This document shows positions 49,495-57,866 of a stretch of DNA of 64,000 nucleotides, piece after piece (the first letter of the stretch is position 1; each line of letters opens with the position of its first letter). A model generated the notes under the pieces. That model did no database searches. It had not been told where the DNA came from and saw nothing but the letters and a program-made list of their open reading frames with translations. Source of the stretch: Sphingopyxis fribergensis (GTDB lineage: Bacteria > Pseudomonadota > Alphaproteobacteria > Sphingomonadales > Sphingomonadaceae); NCBI RefSeq assembly GCF_000803645.1, contig NZ_CP009122.1, forward strand, positions 2,952,501 through 3,016,500, written 5' to 3'. The translations under genes were made by a program, and so were the position numbers.

Positions 49495-50495
49495 ATTTCC
49501 CGAAGCGCCCCCAATGATCGGCGCTGGGCGCCGTTTTCGATATGGCTTTCTCCCACCGCCGGATCGACCTCCAGCACGATAGTTCCCGTACGGCCAAAGC
49601 GGTCCGGGAGCCTCTCGAAGGGCAGCGAGCCCGAACCGACCTCGAGCCCCTCGCTGACTATCGATCGCGTCAACACCGCTTCGTCGAGCGCATCCTTTGC
49701 GATCTGGTCGCGGTCGAGCAGGATCGCGTCCGAAGCATGCAGATATGGCATGTCACTGTCCACGAAATCGAAGGGGTGGAGCCACTCGACCTCCTGAAGG
49801 TCTTCCTCGCTGATCCACGCGAACCTAGGGTCATCCCGAAGCGAGGAATAGGCCACCCTCTTTCGGTTGAATAGGTTCGAAGACAGCGCGGCGTGCGCGA
49901 CGTCGACGAACGGTTCCACATTGTCGAGACCCTCCTGCCGCACGAAGTCGCGGAAGCGAGCGATCTCCCAAGGGAAAAAATGGTCCAGGGGACCAGAGAG
50001 ATAGTTCCTGCCATCGCGCGGCAGCAATGAATAGTGGCCGACATTCTCGACAAGTAGACGCTTGCCGCTTGCAGCGTCGGCCAGATCCCTGATGACCTCG
50101 TTGAAGGCTATTTCGGCGGAGGCCTTGTCGACGGCTCGCGGCGCGCCCTCGCCGAATACCAGCCCCCAATAGCGATGGAGGACGATCGCATCCGCACCAA
50201 CCCGGTCGGCGAACTCGATGCTCCGTAGGCACTGGTCGGCGTCGAAGTCCCGCGAGGTCACCACGGCGACGGATTGCAGCGGGACGTGGACAACGAGTCC
50301 ATTCACCGAATGGTCTGCTTTGAACCGCTCCACATTCGCGATCGCGGTCTTGAAGCTGTCACGCGAGTCGATGTCGCGCGCGCCGAACGTATGCAGCTCG
50401 AGATTCACGGGCAATCCAAGCTCGGTCATGGCTCGACCGCGAGCGCCGAGCTGCTCTTTGTCGATGGCCGCGGCTTTCAGGGAAAAATCGACCAT
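49431..50495 (-). CDS. Xylose-isomerase-like TIM-barrel protein
   Basis: A 354-residue protein started at ATG 50495 behind GGAAGGA. It has features of the AP endonuclease 2 / sugar phosphate isomerase fold: LELHTFGARD, DAIVLHRYWGLVFG, KRLLVENVGHYSLLP (metal-binding Glu) and VEPFVDVAHAALSSN (Asp and His). These enzymes isomerise or epimerise sugars using divalent metals. The substrate is unknown; context suggests an amino-sugar or sugar-acid intermediate. It is divergent from the flavin oxygenase gene and overlaps the JAB-E1 gene at the 3' end. Confidence 0.75.
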   Translation of the reverse strand: MVDFSLKAAAIDKEQLGARGRAMTELGLPVNLELHTFGARDIDSRDSFKTAIANVERFKADHSVNGLVVHVPLQSVAVVTSRDFDADQCLRSIEFADRVGADAIVLHRYWGLVFGEGAPRAVDKASAEIAFNEVIRDLADAASGKRLLVENVGHYSLLPRDGRNYLSGPLDHFFPWEIARFRDFVRQEGLDNVEPFVDVAHAALSSNLFNRKRVAYSSLRDDPRFAWISEEDLQEVEWLHPFDFVDSDMPYLHASDAILLDRDQIAKDALDEAVLTRSIVSEGLEVGSGSLPFERLPDRFGRTGTIVLEVDPAVGESHIENGAQRRSLGALREIYRKRTGGQCAGAEMGAAVSL

Positions 50496-50594
50496 TTGAA
50501 AATCCTTCCGCTACCCGCAAGCACCCGGATGAGAAGCCCTTGTCGCGGGATTCGCGAGCGTCAGCTGCAGTTGCGCCGCTTGACTCGAAAGAAC

Positions 50595-50637
50595 AATACC
50601 ACTTATAGACCGGGTAACAAGTTGTATCAAATGTGGT
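50595..50637. promoter_or_regulatory. AATACCA and TGGTAAC motifs in divergent promoter
   Basis: AATACCA (50595-50601) and, facing it, TGGTAAC (50633-50639) lie in the ~200-bp region between the divergent TIM-barrel and flavin oxygenase genes. The cores resemble the TGGTATTA / TAATACC elements elsewhere in this locus and may be operator half-sites. The match is short. Confidence 0.35.
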
Positions 50638-50698
50638 AACTAACCTGGGGTTAGCCTAGCATTGTGACGCGACGCGCACAAATCGGCGGAGGACATGG

Positions 50699-51901
50699 AT
50701 GCCCATGACTTGTCGAGACCGCGAAAGCGGTACAAACAAAGGGTCCGCTTCGGAATTTATTTCCAGCGCGCCTTCGCCGTTTTGCGAGATCGTCGCCGCA
50801 CACGCCGCCGAAGGCGATGCACTGTGCCGCATCAGTCCGGTCATTCTCGATGCGATGCGGAGCGAGGGCTTGTTTCGCACCCTGCAGCCGCGGCGCTTTG
50901 GCGGCGGCGAAGCTGACATCGCAGCATTTTTCGACAAGCAAATCGAGATCTCGGCGACCGACATGTCAACCGGCTGGCTCGCCGGCGTGATGGGCGTCCT
51001 CGCTTTCCATCTCGCGCTCTTCCCAGCAAAGGCGCAAACGGATGTCTGGGATGCGAACCCGGGCGCCCTCATGGCGTGCAGCTACATGCAGACCGGAAAA
51101 GCAATATTGACCAGCGACGGTTACGAGCTGAGCGGCAGATGGCGATTCGCGAGCGGCGCCGACTATGCAGACTGGTTCCTGCTCGGCGCCCGCCTTGAGC
51201 GGGCGGGCGAGATTGAGCCCGTCATCTTCCTCGTGCCGCGGCACGATGTCGAGATCCTGCAGACATGGCGCGCGACCGGATTGCGCGGAACCGGTAGTCA
51301 GGACTTGTCAATCGAACGCTGCTTCGTCCCAACCCATCGCATCCACGGCATAAGAGAGCGCTTCCTTGGAATGAGCCCCGGGCTCGAGGTCAATCGAGCG
51401 CCGCTCTATCGCATCCCTCTTCCGCAACTGCTTTTCCGCGTGGTGTCGGTCCCGGCGATCGGAGCGCTACGCAGCGGCCTCGCGGCTCTTATCGACCATA
51501 ATTCGCTACGCACGGACATTACCGGGCAACGCGTCGCCGGGAATCCTGAAGTGCGCCTAACGGTCGGCGAAGTCGCAACGGACATCGAAGAAATGCTGGG
51601 CATATTGCGTGACGGCATCCGCCAACTGTCGGCGGCCGCGTCGGAGGGCCGAAACCTCCCGCTCCAAACCCGCATGATATTGCGGCTGCAGGCGTCGCGC
51701 ACCGCCGAACGCTGCTGTCGACTCATGCACCGGATTTTTGTCGCGGCGGGTGCGAGCGGTCTGACCTCCGATGCGCCGTTCGGCCGCCTGCTTGCCGACA
51801 TCCAAGCGTCTCGGCAGCACGCCGCCAATCAGTTCCAGCCGTTCGGGCAGTCGCTCGGAGCGAGCCTGCTGGGCATGGAAGCGGAGGACAGTCTACTATG
51901 A
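50699..51901 (+). CDS. Flavin-dependent monooxygenase of acyl-CoA dehydrogenase fold
   Basis: A 400-residue protein started at ATG 50699. It has the acyl-CoA dehydrogenase fold (LDAMRSEGLFRTLQPRRFGG, IEISATDMSTGWLAGVMGVL, LSGRWRFASGADYADWFLLG, WRATGLRGTGSQDLSIERCF) typical of group D flavin monooxygenases such as HsaA, DszC and the nitrososynthases KijD3 and ORF36, rather than of true dehydrogenases: the usual catalytic Glu region is not evident. Its stop overlaps the start of the DegT aminotransferase gene (ATGA). Enzymes of this group paired with sugar aminotransferases oxidise amino sugars at nitrogen, a plausible role here. No flavin reductase is seen in the window. Confidence 0.8.
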   Translation: MPMTCRDRESGTNKGSASEFISSAPSPFCEIVAAHAAEGDALCRISPVILDAMRSEGLFRTLQPRRFGGGEADIAAFFDKQIEISATDMSTGWLAGVMGVLAFHLALFPAKAQTDVWDANPGALMACSYMQTGKAILTSDGYELSGRWRFASGADYADWFLLGARLERAGEIEPVIFLVPRHDVEILQTWRATGLRGTGSQDLSIERCFVPTHRIHGIRERFLGMSPGLEVNRAPLYRIPLPQLLFRVVSVPAIGALRSGLAALIDHNSLRTDITGQRVAGNPEVRLTVGEVATDIEEMLGILRDGIRQLSAAASEGRNLPLQTRMILRLQASRTAERCCRLMHRIFVAAGASGLTSDAPFGRLLADIQASRQHAANQFQPFGQSLGASLLGMEAEDSLL

Positions 51902-52896
51902 GTGGCGATATCGCACACCCGTCGCCCCTTCCGTTTAGCGTCGCTTTCGATCCGCGAGACGAGGATGAGGTGATCCGTCGCTGGCGCGGCTTGTTGCGTG
52001 GAAATCACTGGAGCCATGGCGCCGAACTTGAAGAGTTCGAGGCGACCTGGAAAGCGTGGAACGAACTGCCAGCGATTGGGTTCGACAACTGGGCCGGCGC
52101 CGCGGCCGCCATTCTCGATTTCTTCCAGGTGGCCGGCAAGACCGTCCTGTGTCCTTCCAACACATTTCTTGCGACCCCGCGATCGGCGCTGCGTGCCGGG
52201 GCAAGTGTCGAATTCTACGACTGCAATCGCGAAGACTTGTGCGGTTCGTACACGGACTTCGTCGAGAAGGCTGAGCGGCATAAGCCGGCGCTCGCTTACA
52301 TCGTACACATCGGCGGGCACATCGCATTCGATATTCACCGTATCGCCGAATATTGCCGGGCCAATCAAATCGCGCTCATCGAGGATTGCGCCCATGCGGT
52401 CGGAGCCGAGTGGAACGGCGTGAAGCCGGGCGCATTCGGGGATGCCGGCATCTTCTCGCTCTATGCGACGAAGACCATCTCGACCGGAGAAGGCGGCGTC
52501 GCGGTCACAGCCAATCCCGATCTCGAGCGGCACGTGCGATCCTTCCGCGATTACGGGCGCGGTTCGCGATATAAAATTCAAGGAATGAACCACAGGCTCG
52601 ATGAATTTCGGGCCGCACTCGGTGTCGTGCAGATGCGCAGGATGCCCGAAATCGTCAGCTGGAAACAACGATACGCGCGCGAGGTCCTGGACTTGCGCTA
52701 TCCAAATCGCGTGCAGATGCCCAATGGTATGGAAAGCGGATACTATAAGTATATCGTATTTGACGAGATACCACAGACAACGGGTCGGGTATATGAGTTG
52801 CCATGCCATGAAATATTTGATTCTTCGATCAGTCTTCCTAACACTGAATGGGCTACTAATAATCATTGGTGCGTTCCAATATACTATCCGAAATAG
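51898..52896 (+). CDS. DegT/DnrJ/EryC1-family aminotransferase (C-terminally short)
   Basis: A 332-residue PLP enzyme. Motifs: NHWSHGAELEEFEATWKAWN, DNWAGAAAAILDFFQV, VLCPSNTFLATPRSALRAGA, LIEDCAHAVGAEWNGVKPG (PLP-binding Asp), FSLYATKTISTGEGGVAVTA (Schiff-base Lys in ATKTI) and MNHRLDEFRAALGVVQ. Such enzymes aminate keto-sugars or related cyclic ketones. The protein stops at NHWCVPIYYPK, some 25-40 residues before the usual end, and the last ~50 codons are markedly AT-rich (ata, aat, tat), unlike the body. The tail may have been replaced. Start overlaps the oxygenase stop. Confidence 0.9.
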   Translation: MSGDIAHPSPLPFSVAFDPRDEDEVIRRWRGLLRGNHWSHGAELEEFEATWKAWNELPAIGFDNWAGAAAAILDFFQVAGKTVLCPSNTFLATPRSALRAGASVEFYDCNREDLCGSYTDFVEKAERHKPALAYIVHIGGHIAFDIHRIAEYCRANQIALIEDCAHAVGAEWNGVKPGAFGDAGIFSLYATKTISTGEGGVAVTANPDLERHVRSFRDYGRGSRYKIQGMNHRLDEFRAALGVVQMRRMPEIVSWKQRYAREVLDLRYPNRVQMPNGMESGYYKYIVFDEIPQTTGRVYELPCHEIFDSSISLPNTEWATNNHWCVPIYYPK

Positions 52897-52975
52897 TTTA
52901 TATTCATCAAAATATTTCAAAGTCCCTAGTTAGAAAACGCCAATGCATATTATATAAATAACGAGGAGAAATGCC

Positions 52976-53965
52976 ATGCGTGACGTTCTGGATATCAGAA
53001 GTACGACGAACATGGTGCATCCGATCTGGCTTTGGATCGATCCAACCAGCCGGTGCAACCTCGCCTGCCGCCTTTGCTATACAAAGTTCAGTCATGGCAA
53101 ACTCGATCTCGAGCCGTCGCAACTCGAGGAGACGCTTGGGCGGCTCGCCGCGTCAGATACGCTTGAGGTCAAGGGAATCCATCTCAACTGGCGCGGCGAG
53201 CCCTTGATGAATCCGCGTTTCAACGAGCTCCTCGCGATAACCCGTCGGCTGCTTCCTGACGCGCCACTCCAGTGGCACACCAACGGCACGATGCTCACTG
53301 CCAAGCGCGTGAAGGAGATTCTGGCGGTCCCTTACACGCACAAAATTTTCGTCTCGCTTGATGGTGGCAATGCCCGCTCGCACGATCTGAACCGGGGGCA
53401 AGGCAATTTCCACAAGACAATGGGCGGGCTCCGACGGTTGCTCGACATGCGCGGCGACGATCGCCGTTTTGCGACCATCGGCGTGTATCAGATCGATCTC
53501 AACCAAACCGAGGAAGCCTATGACCCCGAGTTTGTCGAACTGCTCGGCCGCGTCGACGACTATGTGAAGGTTACCCCCCTCCTTCCGGGCGGGGCGCACA
53601 GCAATGTGACTGAAATCGGCGACCTCGAAAGCGACAAGACCCTCTACGACCGGATGTTGCAGGACATCAACCCGAACCTACCCGTCCCCGGAGGGTCCTG
53701 TTTCTGGGCCGGCCATACCCTTTGCCTGGCACCCGACGGCAAGGTCTCGGTTTGTGTCATCAGTCACGGCAGGGCGGGCGTCGTCGGCAATCTCTTCGAC
53801 GAGACGCCCGAGGCCGTGGTCGACCGCGCGGTGGCATTTCGCCGCATGCTCGAATCCGCGGGGCGCGCATGCGTTGGCCATTGCTCGACCTGTCGCAAGC
53901 CGGAAGGCGACGTGCTTCCGAAGCACAAACAGCGCGGACAATCGAAGCTGACGGAAATCGCCTGA
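52976..53965 (+). CDS. Radical SAM enzyme with SPASM-like C-terminal domain
   Basis: A 329-residue protein with the radical SAM motif SRCNLACRLCYTKF (C-x3-C-x2-C), GIHLNWRGEPLMNPRF and HKIFVSLDGGNARSHD. The C-terminal part carries further Cys (CFWAGHTLCLAPDGKVSVCV; CVGHCSTCRKPEGD), as in SPASM or twitch domains with auxiliary Fe-S clusters. Radical SAM/SPASM proteins modify peptides, amino sugars (BtrN-like dehydrogenation) or tether substrates by C-S bonds. Substrate is unknown. GAGGAG precedes the ATG. The 79-bp leader is unusually AT-rich. AnmK2 follows 12 bp later. Confidence 0.9.
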   Translation: MRDVLDIRSTTNMVHPIWLWIDPTSRCNLACRLCYTKFSHGKLDLEPSQLEETLGRLAASDTLEVKGIHLNWRGEPLMNPRFNELLAITRRLLPDAPLQWHTNGTMLTAKRVKEILAVPYTHKIFVSLDGGNARSHDLNRGQGNFHKTMGGLRRLLDMRGDDRRFATIGVYQIDLNQTEEAYDPEFVELLGRVDDYVKVTPLLPGGAHSNVTEIGDLESDKTLYDRMLQDINPNLPVPGGSCFWAGHTLCLAPDGKVSVCVISHGRAGVVGNLFDETPEAVVDRAVAFRRMLESAGRACVGHCSTCRKPEGDVLPKHKQRGQSKLTEIA

Positions 53966-53977
53966 GGAGTTGATCGT

Positions 53978-55111
53978 ATGAACAGAAGCGACTGGGCAGT
54001 CGGATTGATGACCGGGACGATCATTGACGGCTTCATCGACATTGCGGCGGTTCGAACCGACGGGCGCGACATTGCGGAATTTGGCCCCTGGTCGCTCTCT
54101 CCTTATCCCGACTCTCTGCAGGAGTTGATAGCGAAGGCATTCGATGCTGCTCTCGCATGGCGCTTCGACGGAGCCGAACCCGGGATATTCGCAGAGGCGG
54201 AAGAGGCGCTGACACTGGCGCAAGCCGATGCTGTGGTGCGTTTTCTCGATGAGCACGGCATCGCGCGGAACTCCGTGCGGGTGATCGGCTTCCACGGCCA
54301 GACGGTGCTGCACCAGGCGCCAGACAACGGCCGGAAGGGAAATACCCGCCAACTTGGGAATGGCCGATTGATGGCCGATCGCACCGGCATCGATGTCGTC
54401 TATGATTTCAGGACCGACGACATTCGCTCTGGAGGACATGGCGCGCCCATATCTGTTTCCTATCATCACGCGCTCCTGAAGCACTTGGGGGCGGGCTCGG
54501 ACACGGCCATCATCAACCTCGGCGGCGTCGCCAATCTCAGCTGGGCCGGGACGGACGGCGAGGTCATCGGTTTCGACACTGGACCTGGCGTGGGGCCGAT
54601 CAACGACTGGATCACCGCGCATGGCGCCGGCGAAATGGATCTGGAAGGCCGGGTTGCCGCTAGAGGCAGTGCGGATGAGGAACGGCTCCAGACGCTGCTG
54701 GCTCATCCCTTCCTTTCTGCAACTTGGCCCAAGTCGCTCGACCGGTTCGATTTCACCGGAGCGCTCGCCGACGGGCTCTCACTCGCCGACGGCGCTATGA
54801 CTCTGACCGCTTTCACCGCCGGAACCGTGGGCAAGGCGCTAGACATGCTACCGGTGCGGCCCGATCGTTTGATCGTCTGCGGTGGCGGTCGGAAAAATCC
54901 GACATTGATGGCGGAGCTCGCCAGGCGCGCTGACGTCCAGGCCCTCGCCGCCGAGGCGGTCGGCTTACGCGGTGATGCGATCGAGGCCGAATGTTTTGCC
55001 TTTCTGGCGATGCGCAAGATTCACGATCTTCCGATCAGTTTTCCAGAAACGACGGGGGTGCCGAACCCAATGCCCGGCGGCCGCGTCGCCGCAGCCGAGC
55101 GCGTGTCGTGA
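53978..55111 (+). CDS. Second AnmK-family sugar kinase (diverged)
   Basis: A 377-residue AnmK homologue. It keeps [32 protein letters not shown] with the catalytic Asp, [12 protein letters not shown] and KSLDRFDF, but the N-terminal phosphate loop reads [13 protein letters not shown] instead of GxMSGTSxDGxD, and FDTGPGVGP replaces DTGPGN. Two Ser and an Asn that contact nucleotide or sugar are thus changed. It may act on a different sugar than anhydro-MurNAc. Coupled by GTGA overlap to sufE downstream and preceded closely by the radical SAM gene, it belongs to the biosynthetic operon rather than to simple recycling. Confidence 0.9.
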   Translation: MNRSDWAVGLMTGTIIDGFIDIAAVRTDGRDIAEFGPWSLSPYPDSLQELIAKAFDAALAWRFDGAEPGIFAEAEEALTLAQADAVVRFLDEHGIARNSVRVIGFHGQTVLHQAPDNGRKGNTRQLGNGRLMADRTGIDVVYDFRTDDIRSGGHGAPISVSYHHALLKHLGAGSDTAIINLGGVANLSWAGTDGEVIGFDTGPGVGPINDWITAHGAGEMDLEGRVAARGSADEERLQTLLAHPFLSATWPKSLDRFDFTGALADGLSLADGAMTLTAFTAGTVGKALDMLPVRPDRLIVCGGGRKNPTLMAELARRADVQALAAEAVGLRGDAIEAECFAFLAMRKIHDLPISFPETTGVPNPMPGGRVAAAERVS

Positions 55112-55542
55112 CCGAAGCCAGCGAGGACACGGCCTGCAATCCGATCGAGGCCGCCGCACGGGCGCTGACGTGCGAGTTTGCAGCGGCCGGCGACGTGTCG
55201 GGGCAAATCGCGCGCCTTATCGATATGGGGCGCGCGTTCGATGGCTTACCAGACGGCGACAAGAACGCGGTCACCCGCATTCACGGCTGTCAATCGCAGC
55301 TCTGGCTCAAGGCCCAACTCAACGGCCAGATCATGACGTTTCGCGCCGATTCCGACTCGCTGGTGATGCGCGGACTGCTTGCCGTCATCCTCCAGATTTA
55401 CGAGGGGAAGCGCCCGGACCAGATCGTCCGGCACGACTCCGGGGCCGTCGATACTCTGATCCTCACACTCGCGCCCAGCCGTGCTTCGGGCCTTCGTTCG
55501 TTGAAGCAGCGGATTCGCGAATCGGCGGAGGCAGCGCTTTGA
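55108..55542 (+). CDS. sufE: SufE-family sulfur acceptor
   Basis: A 144-residue SufE protein read from GTG 55108, overlapping the AnmK2 stop. Motifs: [20 protein letters not shown], then [18 protein letters not shown] with the sulfur-accepting Cys in GCQSQ, then [20 protein letters not shown]. SufE accepts persulfide sulfur from a SufS-type cysteine desulfurase and passes it on; a desulfurase is encoded 2.3 kb downstream. Stop overlaps the E1 start (TTGA). No SufB, C or D genes are here, so Fe-S assembly is unlikely to be the purpose. Confidence 0.92.
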   Translation: MTEASEDTACNPIEAAARALTCEFAAAGDVSGQIARLIDMGRAFDGLPDGDKNAVTRIHGCQSQLWLKAQLNGQIMTFRADSDSLVMRGLLAVILQIYEGKRPDQIVRHDSGAVDTLILTLAPSRASGLRSLKQRIRESAEAAL

Positions 55543-56348
55543 ATGCGCAGCGAGAGATTGGCGAATATTATTCGCGGCAGACCGTCCTGCCGGAGATCGG
55601 GCTGCTCGGACAGCAAGTGCTCGCCCGATCGAAGGTCCTCGTCATCGGCGCCGGCGGATTGGGGTCTCCCCTCCTCATGTACCTCGCCGGCGCCGGGATA
55701 GGGACGCTGGGTATCGTGGATTTCGACGTGGTCGAACCCTCGAACCTGCACAGGCAGATCCTCCATGGCATCGACCGGCTCGATACGCTGAAGACTGCCA
55801 GCGCGATCCGGACTCTGACAAATATCAATCCGCACATCGAACTGATCCGGCACGATGAGCCGATCGGCGCAACGAATGCCGACCGTCTTGTTTCGCAATA
55901 TGATCTGGTCGCCGACGGCAGCGACAATTTCGATACACGCGACGCGGTCCACGCCGCTTGCCGGCGGAGCGGCAAGACGCTCGTCAGCGCGGCAATCCAG
56001 CTGACCAGCGGAATATTGACGACCTTCAAATCGCACGAGCCGGGCGAAAACCCATGCTTCCGCTGCCTTTATCCCGACCGGCCGAACGCGGAGGTTACAC
56101 CAAGCTGCTCCCTGATCGGCGTTCTCGGCCCCGCGGTGGGTGCTATGGGCTCGCTCCAGGCAATCGAGGTGATCAAGGAATTGCTCGAAATCGCGCCCAG
56201 TCTGTCGGGCACCTTGGCGATGTACGATGCCTTCGCCTGTGAGATCGAAAAAATCGAACTCCCGCGGCGAACCGGATGTCCCATCTGCGGAGAAGAAGCT
56301 TATCCCCCGGTTACCGGGGGGAACAGTCCAACAGTATCGGCCGGCTGA
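55539..56348 (+). CDS. MoeB/ThiF-type E1 adenylyltransferase
   Basis: A 269-residue E1-like enzyme read from TTG 55539, overlapping sufE. Motifs: YYSRQTVLPEIGLLGQQVLA, VLVIGAGGLGSPLLMYLAGA, VDFDVVEPSNLHRQILH (with the Arg finger), VADGSDNFDTRDAVHAACRR, zinc pairs CFRC and CPIC, and TPSCSLIGVLGPAVGAMGSL. It should adenylate the C-terminal Gly of a sulfur-carrier protein so that a thiocarboxylate can form. The natural partner is the MoaD-like gene that overlaps it antisense by 49 bp. It lacks a rhodanese domain, so sulfur probably comes through SufE and SufS. Confidence 0.93.
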   Translation: MNAQREIGEYYSRQTVLPEIGLLGQQVLARSKVLVIGAGGLGSPLLMYLAGAGIGTLGIVDFDVVEPSNLHRQILHGIDRLDTLKTASAIRTLTNINPHIELIRHDEPIGATNADRLVSQYDLVADGSDNFDTRDAVHAACRRSGKTLVSAAIQLTSGILTTFKSHEPGENPCFRCLYPDRPNAEVTPSCSLIGVLGPAVGAMGSLQAIEVIKELLEIAPSLSGTLAMYDAFACEIEKIELPRRTGCPICGEEAYPPVTGGNSPTVSAG

Positions 56349-56551
56349 ATCGGATGATCGCGCTCAACATAACGCCGGTTCACTGTGAAACGCAGGCTTC
56401 CTTCTGCGTTGGCGACCGCAGCGAGATCCGGATGGCGATCAGAAAGAATATCAATGAGCATGGAAATATTTCTACAACCATTTGGCAACTCAATATCCTC
56501 CGAAGACAATCCCGTCTTGGATCTAAGCCATGAAAAATAGGTGATTCTCAT
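56300..56551 (-). CDS. MoaD/ThiS-like sulfur-carrier protein
   Basis: An 83-residue beta-grasp protein: MRITYFSWLRSKTGLSSEDI, ISMLIDILSDRHPDLAAVAN, RFTVNRRYVERDHPIQPADT and the end VGLFPPVTGG. The free C-terminal Gly-Gly and the P-P-V-x-G-G ending are those of MoaD, the thiocarboxylate-forming carrier. ATG 56551 is preceded by GAGGG. It is encoded on the opposite strand, tail-overlapping the E1 gene, and is AT-richer than its neighbours. Other molybdenum cofactor genes are absent, so a dedicated sulfur-donor role for a product pathway is more likely than molybdopterin synthesis. Confidence 0.88.
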   Translation of the reverse strand: MRITYFSWLRSKTGLSSEDIELPNGCRNISMLIDILSDRHPDLAAVANAEGSLRFTVNRRYVERDHPIQPADTVGLFPPVTGG

Positions 56552-56662
56552 GTCTGGAACCCTCTGTTACGCCACAATATATCCGAACAATATGCACTTT
56601 ATCATATTTTTTAAAGGATTCCATCCAATTTTTACTAAAATATTCCGATTGGAGGCGATTAA

Positions 56663-57853
56663 ATGGCCGGTGCTTTAAGCGGACTTAAGGTTATCGATAT
56701 GTCCCGCTACATCGCGGGGCCTTTTTGCGGACAACTGCTGGGGGATCTTGGCGCGGATGTGGTGAAGGTCGAGCGCATCGATGGCGGCGAGGAAGGACGG
56801 CGTGTCGGCGAGGCGATCGCGGGAGACACTTTTTTCTTTCTGTCTGCCAACCGAAACAAGCGTGGCTTCGCCGTCGATTTTCGCGACCCCGAATGTCAAG
56901 CCTTGCTTGCCGATCTCGCGGCGCAAGCCGATATCCTGGTCGAGAATTTTCGCCCGGGGACGCTGGAATCAATGGGCATGGACTGGGAAAGCCTGCATGC
57001 CCGCAATCCTCGTCTCATTCTGGTCCGGATCACCGGTTTCGGACAGGACGGACCGTTGGCGCAGCATCCATGTTTCGACGGGGCAGCGCAGGCGATCAGC
57101 GGGTTGATGTCGATGACGGGTCAACACGACGGACCGCCGACGATGTCCGGCGTGTTCGTCTGCGACTATACGACGGCACTCTACGCGACGATCGCGGCCT
57201 TGGCCGCGGTCCGCGCGCGCGACGAGACCGGTGTCGGGCAGGTGGTCGAGGCAACGCTCATGGATAGCGGCCTGGCGCTGATGACTACCGCCATTCCCGA
57301 ATATCTCGTGAACGGCGAGTTGCCTCCGCGGCTCGGTAATCGCGACCGCTATCTCGCGCCCTCCCACTGTTTTCGCGGTCGTGACGGCGGCTGGGTCTAT
57401 GTAGTCGCGGGCAATGATCAGCATTTTCACCGCTTCGCGGCCGCGATGGACCAACCCAACATCGCGCAAGACCCGCGCTATGCGACGTTCGTTGCCCGAA
57501 ACACCAACGTGGACACGCTGGAAATCCTGATCAACGATTGGGCCGCACAGCATGATAGCGCGGATATCCTCGCCAAGCTGCACGCGGCGGACGTGCCTTG
57601 CGAGAAAGTCGCGACGATCGCCGATGTCGTCACCAATCCGCAAGTTCTTCACCGCCGACAGATCGTCGATGTGCCGCATCCAATCGCGGGATCAGTGCCC
57701 TTTCAGGCGCCCGCATTCAAAATGTGGGGCACGCCGACCGAAATCAGCCGCGGTGCGCCAGGGCTCGGCGAACATAGCGGAGACGTGCTGAAGGAATGGC
57801 TCGGCTATTCCGACGCGGACATCGACCGGCTCGAGGAGCATGGGCGGATCTGA
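56663..57853 (+). CDS. CaiB/BaiF-family (class III) CoA-transferase
   Basis: A 396-residue class III CoA-transferase: LSGLKVIDMSRYIAGPFCGQ, DLGADVVKVERIDGGEEGRR, NRNKRGFAVDFRDPE, ILVENFRPGTLESMGMDW, LVRITGFGQDGPLAQHPCFD and the catalytic Asp in GVFVCDYTTALYATI. It exchanges CoA between carboxylic acids, or acts as racemase in some branches. An AT-rich divergent region (56552-56662) with GGAGG precedes it, so it starts a second + strand unit with the desulfurase gene 13 bp downstream. The acid handled is unknown; a CoA thioester of a pathway acid is inferred. Confidence 0.92.
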   Translation: MAGALSGLKVIDMSRYIAGPFCGQLLGDLGADVVKVERIDGGEEGRRVGEAIAGDTFFFLSANRNKRGFAVDFRDPECQALLADLAAQADILVENFRPGTLESMGMDWESLHARNPRLILVRITGFGQDGPLAQHPCFDGAAQAISGLMSMTGQHDGPPTMSGVFVCDYTTALYATIAALAAVRARDETGVGQVVEATLMDSGLALMTTAIPEYLVNGELPPRLGNRDRYLAPSHCFRGRDGGWVYVVAGNDQHFHRFAAAMDQPNIAQDPRYATFVARNTNVDTLEILINDWAAQHDSADILAKLHAADVPCEKVATIADVVTNPQVLHRRQIVDVPHPIAGSVPFQAPAFKMWGTPTEISRGAPGLGEHSGDVLKEWLGYSDADIDRLEEHGRI

Positions 57854-57866
57854 GGGAGGTTTCAGT

